The notes under the pieces were generated by a model that was given only the letters and a program-made list of their open reading frames with translations, made no database searches and had not been told where the DNA came from. DNA of 37,042 nucleotides from Bradyrhizobium sp. GTDB taxonomy: Bacteria; Pseudomonadota; Alphaproteobacteria; Rhizobiales; Xanthobacteraceae. The position numbers and the translations under genes were made by a program. Below, in pieces: positions 1-8,431 of this stretch; within the stretch, counting starts at the first letter, position 1, and every line of letters begins with the position of its first letter. Where the stretch lies: positions 1-37,042 of the forward strand of contig NZ_DAIDJE010000106.1 in assembly GCF_027451485.1 (NCBI RefSeq), written 5' to 3'.

Positions 1-261
1 ATGCTCAGCGGCGCGGGCGAACAGCGGCCTCGTTGCCGCATTCGGCATCTCGCGCTCGAACCAGGCATCGACCTCGGACTGGTCTTCCATGTACCAGCGC
101 GGGAAGAACGTGGTGAGTGCAAGCTCCGGATAAACGATCAGGTCCGCACCCCGCGCCTTGGCCTCGTCCATCAGCGCAATCATGCGCGCGATCACGGCTT
201 GGTGGCTCTCAGCGCGCTGAATGGGGCCCATCTGAGCGGCGGCGACGTTGACGACGCGCAT
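1..261 (-). CDS. N-carbamoyl-D-amino-acid hydrolase, N-terminal part (runs off the window)
   Basis: The first 87 codons of a carbon-nitrogen hydrolase (nitrilase superfamily) are read on the minus strand from the ATG at 261 to the window edge. The protein begins MRVVNVAAAQMGPIQRAES and continues through IVYPELALTTFFPRWYMED, which is very close to the start of D-carbamoylases such as Agrobacterium HyuC. Those enzymes cleave N-carbamoyl-D-amino acids to D-amino acid, CO2 and ammonia. Glu46 in YPELALTTFF fits the first residue of the family Glu-Lys-Cys catalytic triad; the Lys and Cys lie outside the window. A palindromic repeat lies immediately upstream and its last arm carries a GGAG nine bases before the ATG. 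The substrate call rests on the N-terminus only, so another CN-hydrolase specificity is possible. Confidence 0.85.
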   Translation of the reverse strand, partial: MRVVNVAAAQMGPIQRAESHQAVIARMIALMDEAKARGADLIVYPELALTTFFPRWYMEDQSEVDAWFEREMPNAATRPLFARAAEH

Positions 262-266
262 GGACT

Positions 267-345
267 AGAGCTCCGATTCCGAAGTTCGCAAGGCGTTGGG
301 GCAACCTCTGATGCGAACTTCGGAATCAAAGGAGCTCTGGCAACC
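267..345 (-). repeat. Palindromic leader element, copy A
   Basis: An imperfect inverted repeat of about 79 bp. Read on the minus strand, it runs from GTTGCCAGAGCTCC through GATTCCGAAGTTCGCA, a loop, TGCGAACTTCGGAATC and GGAGCTCT. It ends 5 nt before the ATG of the N-carbamoyl hydrolase gene. The same element recurs at 3968-4049 and 4782-4861, with matching loop bases near TCAGAGGTT. The similarity therefore extends beyond the stem. Confidence 0.85.
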
Positions 346-2364
<2,019 letters not shown>

Positions 2365-2378
2365 CGAACTTCAGAAGC

Positions 2379-2405
2379 CCCCGATCTGCGATCGGGGTTC
2401 TTTCG
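2379..2405 (+). terminator. Rho-independent terminator of maeA
   Basis: A perfect 8-bp stem, CCCCGATC (2379-2386) and GATCGGGG (2390-2397), with a TGC loop is followed by the T-rich tract TTCTTTCG. It lies 15 nt downstream of the maeA stop codon. Confidence 0.85.
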
Positions 2406-2750
2406 TTCCGCCCCCTCCATTTCACAGCGGCGCGCGACCTTCCACTCCAGGGCAACTCGCCTCGATCGCGCCCGCCGCAGGCTTGATGGGGCGGCATGAC
2501 CCGGCGCAGGGAACCCGGCACCTTGCCTCGGGGATGGCCCAAGCGGGCCTGCCCGTCAGCCCCCAATCACGCGCCGTCCAGCTTTGCGCGATGTTTTTTC
2601 TTGGTTTTTCTCAAGTCCAAGGCTTAGAAGGCGTCATGAAATCCTTTTTGCCCCGGGAATCGACCCCGGCTGCCATCGCTGTGTCCGGCGCGTTGAGCGC
2701 TGCGAGGACCGCGATGGTCATAGCCCCATTTTCGCTAAGGAATCATCGGT
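2406..2750. other. Gene-free stretch between maeA and lpcC
   Basis: About 345 bp without a supported gene. The short open frames here, including the one from 2483, have no start signal or family character. It presumably carries the lpcC promoter, but no clear -35/-10 pair was identified. Confidence 0.5.
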
Positions 2751-3881
2751 TTGACGGACGATTTTTCTGAAATCGAAGTCGTGGCGACGAATTTCAACTG
2801 GCGCCAATCCGGCGGCACGACGGCGGTCGTGCAACTGGTGCCGGAGCAGGCGAAAACCTTGAAGATCGCGGCGCTCGGCTTCGATCTGCCGGAGCGGGTC
2901 CCGCGCATGCGCTGGTCCGACGTTCCGAAGCTGTTTCGCCGGCCCGCCCATCGGCCGTTCCGGATCTATCACTGCCGTCGCAACAACGAGATGATGGCCG
3001 GACTTTTCCTGAAGAACGTCCTGGGCGCGCCGCTCCGCCTGATTTTCAATTCGGCCGGTCAGCGCCGGCACAAGCCGCTGACCCGCTGGATGCTGCGGCG
3101 GATGGACGCCGTCATCACGACCAGCGAACGTTCGGGAAGTTTCCTGGAAGTGCCGTATACAATCGTGCCACATGGCACTGACTTCCAGAAATTCCATCCC
3201 GCCCGCGATCCCCGTGACGACTTCGCGGCGGCCGGGCTGCCGGGCAAATATGCCGTGGGCTGCACCGGGCGAATTCGCCACCAAAAGGGCACTGACCTGT
3301 TCGTCGATGCGATGCTGCGGCTTCTGCCGCAATATCCGGATTGGACGGCGGTCATTACCGGCCGCACGACGGCCGACAACCTGGCCTATGAGCGCGAGTT
3401 AAAGTCGAAGATCACCCATGCAGGCCTGTCGGAACGCATCGTTTTTCTCGGCGATGTCGAGGACATCGCCGTATGGTATCGGCGCTTTACTCTGTTCGTG
3501 GCGCCTTCTCGCCAGGAAGGCTTTGGCCTGACGCCTCTGGAGGCGATGGCCTCGCAGACGGCGGTGGTCGCCTCCGACGCCGGCTCCTTTCCTTCAATGA
3601 TCAGGCCCGGAATCAACGGCGCCATCGTGCCGGCGGGTGACAAGGAGGCTCTTGTCGCTGCGATCGAGCCCTATTTTCGCAAGCCGGAGCTTGCCAAGGA
3701 GCACGGCCGGGCTGCGCTGGAATTCGTGCACGCCAACTTCTCGCTTGCGGCCGAGGCGCGCGGCATTCGCGCTGTCTACGACCGCCTGTGGGCCGAAGGG
3801 CAGAGGCCGCTGGGCCTGTCGCGAAAGCAACGACAAGCCACGACCGGCGGGACCTTTTCCGGTCACCCGGACGAAGCCTAG
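2751..3881 (+). CDS. lpcC: LPS core glycosyltransferase, LpcC-like (GT4 family)
   Basis: This 376-residue protein resembles rhizobial LpcC, a mannosyltransferase of the LPS inner core acting on the cytoplasmic face. The LpcC-like landmarks are EVVATNFNWRQSGGTTAVVQ near the start, IYHCRRNNEMMAG at 72-84, SAGQRRHKPLTRWMLRRMDA at 101-120 and VPHGTD at 139-144. The GT-B catalytic/nucleotide-sugar motif EGFGLTPLE is at 256-264 (the E-x7-E of GT4 enzymes). The start is taken as TTG at 2751 because no ATG or GTG fits the conserved N-terminus; AAGG lies 10 nt upstream. An LPS role is supported by the downstream oxygenase-like and FkbM methyltransferase genes. The exact sugar and acceptor are inferred from LpcC. 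Confidence 0.85.
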   Translation: MTDDFSEIEVVATNFNWRQSGGTTAVVQLVPEQAKTLKIAALGFDLPERVPRMRWSDVPKLFRRPAHRPFRIYHCRRNNEMMAGLFLKNVLGAPLRLIFNSAGQRRHKPLTRWMLRRMDAVITTSERSGSFLEVPYTIVPHGTDFQKFHPARDPRDDFAAAGLPGKYAVGCTGRIRHQKGTDLFVDAMLRLLPQYPDWTAVITGRTTADNLAYERELKSKITHAGLSERIVFLGDVEDIAVWYRRFTLFVAPSRQEGFGLTPLEAMASQTAVVASDAGSFPSMIRPGINGAIVPAGDKEALVAAIEPYFRKPELAKEHGRAALEFVHANFSLAAEARGIRAVYDRLWAEGQRPLGLSRKQRQATTGGTFSGHPDEA

Positions 3882-3896
3882 CGCGGCGAATTTGAA

Positions 3897-3933
3897 GTTC
3901 CTATCGGTATCGCGGCAAGTTCGTGATAGGAAC
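3897..3933. repeat. 9-bp perfect inverted repeat after lpcC
   Basis: GTTCCTATC (3897-3905) and GATAGGAAC (3925-3933) are perfect inverted arms around a 19-nt loop, starting 15 nt after the lpcC stop. No T tract follows, so it is not a standard intrinsic terminator. It could be an mRNA-stabilising hairpin, an operator or a remnant of another intergenic repeat. Confidence 0.6.
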
Positions 3934-3967
3934 ACAGAAACTCGAAGCCGGTCCTCGGAAACAACAA

Positions 3968-4049
3968 GTTGCTGGAGCTCCTCTGATTCCGAAGCTCGCA
4001 CCAGACGTCGCCGCAATTGCTTGCGAACTTCAGAATCGGCAGCTCCAGA
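3968..4049 (+). repeat. Palindromic leader element, copy B
   Basis: The same element as copies A and C, pointing toward the 2OG-oxygenase-like gene. It runs from GTTGCTGGAGCTCC through GATTCCGAAGCTCGCA, a loop, TGCGAACTTCAGAATC and GCAGCTCC. This copy is the most diverged in its outer right arm. Here the likely Shine-Dalgarno (AGGAG, 4052-4056) lies just outside the element. Confidence 0.85.
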
Positions 4050-4061
4050 TCAGGAGAAACC

Positions 4062-4694
4062 ATGCTGAAACTTGATGTGCTTCGCTCGACGCCCCTCGAA
4101 CGTGATCCCTTCGAATATCTCATCGTGAAGAATTTCGTCGATCAGGAACGGCTGAAAGAGGTCGTGGCCGACTATCCCGACGTGCCAGGCCCCGGCTCCC
4201 ACCCGCCGGCCGGACTGAAGATTGCCGGACATTTCAAGGAACTCATCGACGAACTGCTGGGACCAGCGTTCCAAAGCATCGTCGAGGAAAAGTTCAATGT
4301 CGATCTGACGGACAGGCCGACGATGTACACCGTCCGCGGCTTCTGCCGGGCACGCGACGGCCAGATTCATACGGATTCCAAGACCAAGATCATCACTGTC
4401 CTGCTCTACATGAACGACGCCTCCTGGGAGAGTTCGACCGGCCGCCTGCGGTTGTTGCGTAATGGCTCCGACCTCGAAAACTATGTCACCGAGGTCGAAC
4501 CGAGCGGCGGAACACTCTTGATCTTCAAGCGCTCCGACAATTCATGGCACGGCCATCACCCGTTCGAGGGCAAGCGCCGCGCCATCCAGCTGAACTGGGT
4601 CACCGACCAATCCGTCGTCGACCGCGAGCAGAGCCGCCACGGCTTCACCTCGAGGTTCAAGCGGCTGCTTCAGCCGTCGCACTGGATGCAGTGA
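4062..4694 (+). CDS. 2-oxoglutarate/Fe(II) oxygenase-like protein
   Basis: This 210-residue protein looks like a member of the 2-oxoglutarate- and Fe(II)-dependent oxygenase superfamily, which hydroxylates or oxidises diverse substrates. The supporting pattern is an H-x-D pair at His103/Asp105 (QIHTDSKTK), a distal His at 163 (SWHGHHPF) and Arg172/Arg173 in KRRAIQLNW, which would bind the 2OG carboxylate. Between them lie the predicted core strands ITVLLYMND and GGTLLIFKR. The ATG at 4062 is chosen because AGGAG lies 5 nt upstream; an in-frame start at 4017 would lie inside a palindromic repeat. Its position between an LPS glycosyltransferase and an FkbM methyltransferase suggests it modifies a surface polysaccharide or lipid A, but the substrate is unknown. 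Confidence 0.75.
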   Translation: MLKLDVLRSTPLERDPFEYLIVKNFVDQERLKEVVADYPDVPGPGSHPPAGLKIAGHFKELIDELLGPAFQSIVEEKFNVDLTDRPTMYTVRGFCRARDGQIHTDSKTKIITVLLYMNDASWESSTGRLRLLRNGSDLENYVTEVEPSGGTLLIFKRSDNSWHGHHPFEGKRRAIQLNWVTDQSVVDREQSRHGFTSRFKRLLQPSHWMQ

Positions 4695-4781
4695 GCCTAG
4701 TGAAGCGCCTCTGACTTTCCTTTCAGTTTCTCAGCGCCCTTCGAAGCGACATCAAAGTCAAAGCCTCACTAGAATTAATAA

Positions 4782-4861
4782 GTTGCCAGAGCCCCTTTGA
4801 TTTGGAAGTTCGTGTCAGAGGTTACCGCGATATGTTGCGAACTTCGGAATTGGAGCTCTGG
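4782..4861 (+). repeat. Palindromic leader element, copy C
   Basis: An element of about 80 bp pointing toward the FkbM gene. It runs from GTTGCCAGAGCCCC through GATTTGGAAGTTCGTG, a loop with TCAGAGGTTACC, TGCGAACTTCGGAATT and GGAGCTCTGG. The loop matches copy A almost base for base. The GGAG at 4852-4855 lies 7 nt before the GTG at 4863, so the element itself appears to supply the ribosome binding site. Confidence 0.85.
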
Positions 4862-4862
4862 T

Positions 4863-5690
4863 GTGAGACCTGACAACGATACTTCCACAGCACCCTTCGG
4901 CACGCTGACGCCGAATCCGGCGCAGGCGGCGATCATCCGTCTGGCGCATCGCTCGGGCCTCAAACGCGGCGCATTCCGGCCGTGGATGTCACGGCTGGTC
5001 AGCCTCATGCGGGCTGGACCAGTGGACGTGCAGTATCAAGGCGCCTCGTTTCGCTTTTACCATCTGGCGAGCGCCACCGAGCGCGGCGCGCTGTTTAACC
5101 CGGACTACAATCTGGAAGAGCTTTCCTTTCTACGCGCGCATACGCCCGCGGGCGGCGTGTTCGTCGACATCGGCGCCAACGTCGGCACCTATGCGCTGGC
5201 CCTCGCCGGGAAAGTCGGCAGCAGCGGAACGGTGATCGCCGTCGAGCCGCATCCCGTGGCGTATGCCCGCCTCGCCTTCAACCGTGCCGCTTCCCGTTTC
5301 ACCCAGGTGAAACTGATCGCCGCCGCCGCCGGACCATCCAATGGCGACCTCCTGATCGAGACCGATGGTGATAACCTCGGCGCGAGCCATATCGTCAATG
5401 GTCAACCTTCAAGCCGCGCGATCCGAGTTCCGGCGCTGACGCTGCAGCAGATCCTGAGCGATGCCGGCGCGAGCAAGGTGAACGCGCTGAAGATCGACGT
5501 GGAAGGCTTTGAGGACCGCGTCCTCACCGGCTTCTTTGCGCAGGCTCCGGAGACGCTGTGGCCGCGGGCCGTTGTGATCGAGCACCTGTCGCGCGCGGAA
5601 TGGCAGCACGATTGCATCGATGACATGATTGCACGCGGCTACCGCCAAACGGGCAAGACCCGCAGCAACACGCTTCTTTTGCGTGAGTAA
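4863..5690 (+). CDS. FkbM-family SAM-dependent methyltransferase
   Basis: This 275-residue protein has the FkbM-type class I methyltransferase fold. SAM motif I is VFVDIGANVGTY at 99-110, the acidic motif is AVEPH at 126-130, and the family signature LKIDVEGFE is at 209-217. Such enzymes usually O-methylate sugars or small molecules; here, beside LpcC, methylation of an LPS core or O-antigen sugar is a reasonable inference. The start is GTG at 4863, preceded by GGAG with a 7-nt spacer. The frame is open back to a TTG at 4797, but those extra 22 residues are translated palindromic repeat and are very unlikely to be protein. An alternative internal ATG at 4987 would still leave the methyltransferase core intact. 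Confidence 0.85.
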   Translation: MRPDNDTSTAPFGTLTPNPAQAAIIRLAHRSGLKRGAFRPWMSRLVSLMRAGPVDVQYQGASFRFYHLASATERGALFNPDYNLEELSFLRAHTPAGGVFVDIGANVGTYALALAGKVGSSGTVIAVEPHPVAYARLAFNRAASRFTQVKLIAAAAGPSNGDLLIETDGDNLGASHIVNGQPSSRAIRVPALTLQQILSDAGASKVNALKIDVEGFEDRVLTGFFAQAPETLWPRAVVIEHLSRAEWQHDCIDDMIARGYRQTGKTRSNTLLLRE

Positions 5691-5827
5691 CGCTGCCAAA
5701 GCGGGCTGAAAAGCCTGCGGGGAGCGACGCGGACTGCCCGTCCTCAATTGCAACAACCCAGCCTTGCAGCAGCGCAGGAACGCATTTCCCACGACGGCGT
5801 AGGCCATCGCTAAAGGCCACGCTGCCG

Positions 5828-5926
5828 ATGCGATTTTATCAAGGTTGCCTCATTGGAGGAATCATCAGTCTCGCGATGTGGGCGCTGAGCATTTCGGTGG
5901 TGGTTCATTGGCTCGGCTGGCAATGA
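5828..5926 (+). CDS. Possible 32-residue single-span membrane peptide
   Basis: A short frame from ATG 5828 to TGA 5924-5926 encodes MRFYQGCLIGGIISLAMWAL followed by SISVVVHWLGWQ. It is one hydrophobic segment flanked by Arg2 and a terminal Trp/Gln, as in many real small membrane proteins. An AAGG lies 11 nt upstream, which is a weak ribosome site. No family is recognised and it could be chance. It sits alone between the FkbM gene and a convergent small gene. Confidence 0.35.
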   Translation: MRFYQGCLIGGIISLAMWALSISVVVHWLGWQ

Positions 5927-5947
5927 CTGAGCGGAGCGAAAAGCTTT

Positions 5948-6199
5948 TCAGCGCTTCTTCGGCCTTGCCGCCGGCGCCGATTCCTTGGCTTTGACCCGAT
6001 CGTTCTGACGATCCCGCGCCCTTGTCAGTTCCTCCCTGAGCCTCCTGCGTTCGTCGGCGCTCAACGCGGCCCTGTCATGCTCCACTGGCGTCTCCAACTG
6101 GGCATAAGCGCGCGCCGACGATGGAGGAGCCGCGCCTGCGCAAAACGACAAGCCCATCAGGAGCGCCGCCAAGTACGCTGCTATTCCATTTTGAGACAT
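5948..6199 (-). CDS. Small exported hypothetical protein
   Basis: This 83-residue protein has a hydrophobic signal segment (residues 7-25) and a likely cleavage after ARAYA at 33. The charged mature region contains ERRRLREELTRARDRQND, which should form a helix. No family is recognised. The ATG at 6199 has GTGAGG 5 nt upstream, better than the frame's extension to 6361, which would place extra residues before the signal peptide. It is divergent from the exported barrel-like gene at 6439, and the two share a 239-bp intergenic region with a FixK-like site. Confidence 0.6.
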   Translation of the reverse strand: MSQNGIAAYLAALLMGLSFCAGAAPPSSARAYAQLETPVEHDRAALSADERRRLREELTRARDRQNDRVKAKESAPAARPKKR

Positions 6200-6347
6200 C
6201 GGCGCCTCACTCTTCAGTAGCTGAAAGAACATAACGCATTGAAGGGCCGAACGGCGCAGACAAAAATCCGCGGGGGCGGACCTGCGGGATCGACCCCATT
6301 CCAGTGAGCGGAGTGCTCCTTTTGCGCCGGCAGAATTGCCTTGAGCC

Positions 6348-6361
6348 CTGATCCAGATCAA
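6348..6361. promoter_or_regulatory. FixK/FNR-type site, near match
   Basis: CTGATCCAGATCAA differs from TTGAT-N4-ATCAA only at its first base. Its centre is about 84 nt before the start codon at 6439 and about 155 nt from the divergent start at 6199. That spacing fits activation of the plus-strand gene. Confidence 0.5.
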
Positions 6362-6366
6362 TCTGC

Positions 6367-6385
6367 TGCGGCCTGATCGGCCGCA
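6367..6385. repeat. Short inverted repeat before the exported barrel gene
   Basis: TGCGGCC (6367-6373) and GGCCGCA (6379-6385) are perfect 7-bp arms around TGATC, located between the FixK-like site and the start at 6439. This could be an operator or a leader hairpin; function unknown. Confidence 0.35.
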
Positions 6386-6438
6386 ATAATCATCGAGTTG
6401 GAATCGGGAACCTCGTTTTCATATAGGCAGATCGTGCT

Positions 6439-6933
6439 ATGAATCAGCGTCGTGTTTCAGGCCTGGCCGCAATTGCCGCCTTCGTCCTCTCGTCCCTTGG
6501 ACCTGTCCGGGCGGACGAGGTTCTGAGCTTTCACTTTGTTACCAATTCCAGCTCTCTCCAATCCCTTGAAGTTGGCGACAGGGAGGGGCACTTGCTGCGC
6601 TTAAATCGGCGGAGCGGTGTAGCAATATTTCCTGACGGATCTGTCGGCGCCTCACAATACGCCGCGACCAATGACTATATCAACGGCGTCGGCGCGTATG
6701 TCGCTTATTGCAACATAAGCCTCAGCGACGGTTCGGCTCTTTGGTTTAAAGTGGCCGGATCGACCAAAATGGAAGAAGCGGCGACACTCTTCCCGGCGAC
6801 GCAGGTTGTCGTATTGCGCGGCACTGGACGTTTCGAGGGGGCAACAGGCGAAGGCACATTCAAGGGCCAACTCATGCCGCTCGCTCTCGGCGCAAACCTG
6901 TATGCGGATGTCGAGATAAACCTAAAAAAATAG
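6439..6933 (+). CDS. Exported protein with allene-oxide-cyclase/dirigent-like barrel motif
   Basis: This 164-residue protein starts with a signal peptide (hydrophobic 9-20, likely cleavage after PVRA at 25). The mature part ends with GTGRFEGATGEGTFKG at 128-143. That glycine-rich pattern is typical of allene oxide cyclase-like and dirigent-like eight-stranded barrels. No catalytic activity can be inferred, since bacterial members are mostly uncharacterised. The ATG at 6439 has a modest upstream AGGCAG. A FixK-like dyad 84 nt upstream suggests low-oxygen control. The exported-protein call is fairly firm; the barrel assignment is moderate. Confidence 0.65.
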   Translation: MNQRRVSGLAAIAAFVLSSLGPVRADEVLSFHFVTNSSSLQSLEVGDREGHLLRLNRRSGVAIFPDGSVGASQYAATNDYINGVGAYVAYCNISLSDGSALWFKVAGSTKMEEAATLFPATQVVVLRGTGRFEGATGEGTFKGQLMPLALGANLYADVEINLKK

Positions 6934-7094
6934 GCTGAAGGCACCTAACGGAGAGCAAGTCATATCCGCCGACCGGTCATCGCATCACGGCGGCAGATGT
7001 CCGATCGGTGAGCACCGGTAGCAGAGCCACTGCCCCGGTGCAAAGCCGACGTCTTCGATGTACCTCTGGATTAGAGGCACCTTGCGGCAGTTTT

Positions 7095-7337
7095 TTACTT
7101 CATGCGCCCTCGCCCCGACCCAGGACCGGTGGTATCCAGCGCCTGCCGACATTCGGCAGAGACCTTGTCCCGATTTGCTTGCAGACAGGCTCTGGTCTGG
7201 CCGGAGCCGTGTCCCTTACCCGCGCAGTAGGTCTCGATGTCCTTTGCGCATTGCGTGGCGACCGGGCCACTTTGAGAAAGGGCCGGAGTGACGGCGGAAA
7301 TTATCAAGCAGATAGCTATTGCGGTGCTCTTGGACAT
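7095..7337 (-). CDS. Small periplasmic Cys-rich repeat protein
   Basis: This 80-residue exported protein has a signal peptide (cleavage likely after PALS at 21) and four cysteines in the mature chain at 30, 38, 51 and 63. The order is C-x7-C-x12-C-x11-C within QCAKDIETYC and ACLQANRDKVSAEC. This resembles the single cysteine-rich (Golgi apparatus/CRR-type) repeat found in many small proteobacterial secreted proteins; the Cys pairs probably form two disulphides. The ATG at 7337 has a strong AAGGAG 6-8 nt upstream. An exact FixK-type dyad lies about 61 nt before the start, so the gene can be transcribed on its own as well as from the VIT gene 89 bp upstream. Function unknown. Confidence 0.75.
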   Translation of the reverse strand: MSKSTAIAICLIISAVTPALSQSGPVATQCAKDIETYCAGKGHGSGQTRACLQANRDKVSAECRQALDTTGPGSGRGRMK

Positions 7338-7391
7338 ACCAATTCTCCTTGCTCGAACGCTCTCTTGTCACGTGGCTCGGTCTTGTCGACA

Positions 7392-7405
7392 TTGATGAGG
7401 GTCAA
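7392..7405. promoter_or_regulatory. FixK/FNR-type site before the Cys-rich gene
   Basis: TTGATGAGGGTCAA is an exact TTGA-N6-TCAA dyad centred about 61 nt upstream of the start at 7337, in the 89-bp gap after the VIT gene. Confidence 0.7.
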
Positions 7406-7426
7406 CGCTCGGCCCGCAAAATCGAA

Positions 7427-8122
7427 CTAACCGAACAAATGGGCGAGCCAATAGGCCGCCCCTGCCGCCAGCCCGCCGACAAGGAGGGTCTGGAGGGCGG
7501 CCTTCATCTTGTTCATGCCGGTGAAATGGCCCTTGATGGCGCCGAAACAGAGCAGCGCAACCCCGGTTGACGCCACGGAAATCTGCAGGGCCGTGGTGAT
7601 CTGATGGGCCAGCATATAGGGGACCAGCGGAATCAGTCCGCCGACGATATACGACCCTCCAATCGTGGCGGCGCTGATCGGGGCGCGTTTCGGATCAGGG
7701 CGCTCGAGTCCCAGCTCGAAGCGCATCATGAAGTCGACCCAGCGTTTCCGGTCGGACGCGATTGAGTTCACCACGTCCTCCAACGCTCTGCCCTGCAGGC
7801 CATAATCCCGGAAGATCGTCTCGACCTCTGCAATCTCCTTTTCATGCAAATGATCGATCTCTTCATTCTCCCGGCGCTCTTCAGCGGCGTAGTGCTCTGC
7901 GTCTGTTCGCGCGGCCAGATAGCCGCCAAGCCCCATGGCAATCGCACCGGCGACGACTTCGGCAAGTCCGGCCGTGACGATGACGTCCGTACTGACGACC
8001 GCTGCCGAAAGCCCTGCCGCCAACGCGAACGGCACGGTAAGGCCATCGGCCATGCCGATGACCACATCACGCACAGATTCTGATGCCGTAAAGTGCTTCT
8101 CAACGTGCGGCGTGGCTGGCAT
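7427..8122 (-). CDS. VIT1/CCC1-family Fe2+/Mn2+ transporter
   Basis: This 231-residue inner-membrane protein has the VIT/CCC1 architecture. An N-terminal amphipathic stretch leads to VRDVVIGMADGLTVPFALAA at 17-36, the signature first transmembrane helix carrying the metal-site Asp26. A second helix with GAIAMGLGGYLAARTD at 59-74 follows. The cytosolic acidic region has several Glu and His (EHYAAEERRENEEIDHLHEKE, 76-96), which in this family forms the metal-binding domain. Three more hydrophobic helices follow between about 150 and 230. It likely moves Fe2+ or Mn2+ out of the cytosol. The ATG at 8122 has AAGGAAA upstream; an in-frame extension to 8206 would enter the FixK-type site. The Cys-rich periplasmic gene lies downstream. 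Confidence 0.88.
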   Translation of the reverse strand: MPATPHVEKHFTASESVRDVVIGMADGLTVPFALAAGLSAAVVSTDVIVTAGLAEVVAGAIAMGLGGYLAARTDAEHYAAEERRENEEIDHLHEKEIAEVETIFRDYGLQGRALEDVVNSIASDRKRWVDFMMRFELGLERPDPKRAPISAATIGGSYIVGGLIPLVPYMLAHQITTALQISVASTGVALLCFGAIKGHFTGMNKMKAALQTLLVGGLAAGAAYWLAHLFG

Positions 8123-8192
8123 GACGATTTCCTTGGCTGGTAGGCCTTGCAAGTTCCTGGCGCTAGCAGGCGGCATCCGCGGCAGGTTCGGA

Positions 8193-8206
8193 TTGATGCA
8201 GGTCAA
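8193..8206. promoter_or_regulatory. FixK/FNR-type site before the VIT gene
   Basis: TTGATGCAGGTCAA is an exact TTGA-N6-TCAA dyad centred about 77 nt before the VIT start at 8122. The 309-bp divergent region (8123-8431) also serves the MFS gene, but no second dyad was seen on that side. Confidence 0.7.
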
Positions 8207-8431
8207 GATGGGAAACCGCGATTGACGAAATGCAGGAGGCGGTTTCGTATTTCGCGGCCGATCCGGTCATTCTGCGCGTCGCATGGTGATGATCACGAGC
8301 CGAGCCCACATCGAATTCAGCATCCTGATACGTTTGACCGCAGGAGGCGTCTACACTAGCGTTGCGAATGGCGGTTGCGTGCGGCCACATCGTGCGAACG
8401 CCCTTCGACCAGGAGCAACGGATCGTATAAT

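Noticed and set aside
3897..3933. Resemblance of GAAGTTCCTAT and ATAGGAAC to a yeast FRT recombination site (engineered scar)
   Set aside because: The spacer is 19 nt instead of 8, the outer bases differ, and no cassette remnants flank it. The match looks coincidental.
4797..4862. Start of the FkbM methyltransferase at TTG 4797
   Set aside because: The extra codons are translated palindromic repeat. GTG 4863 has GGAG at proper spacing.
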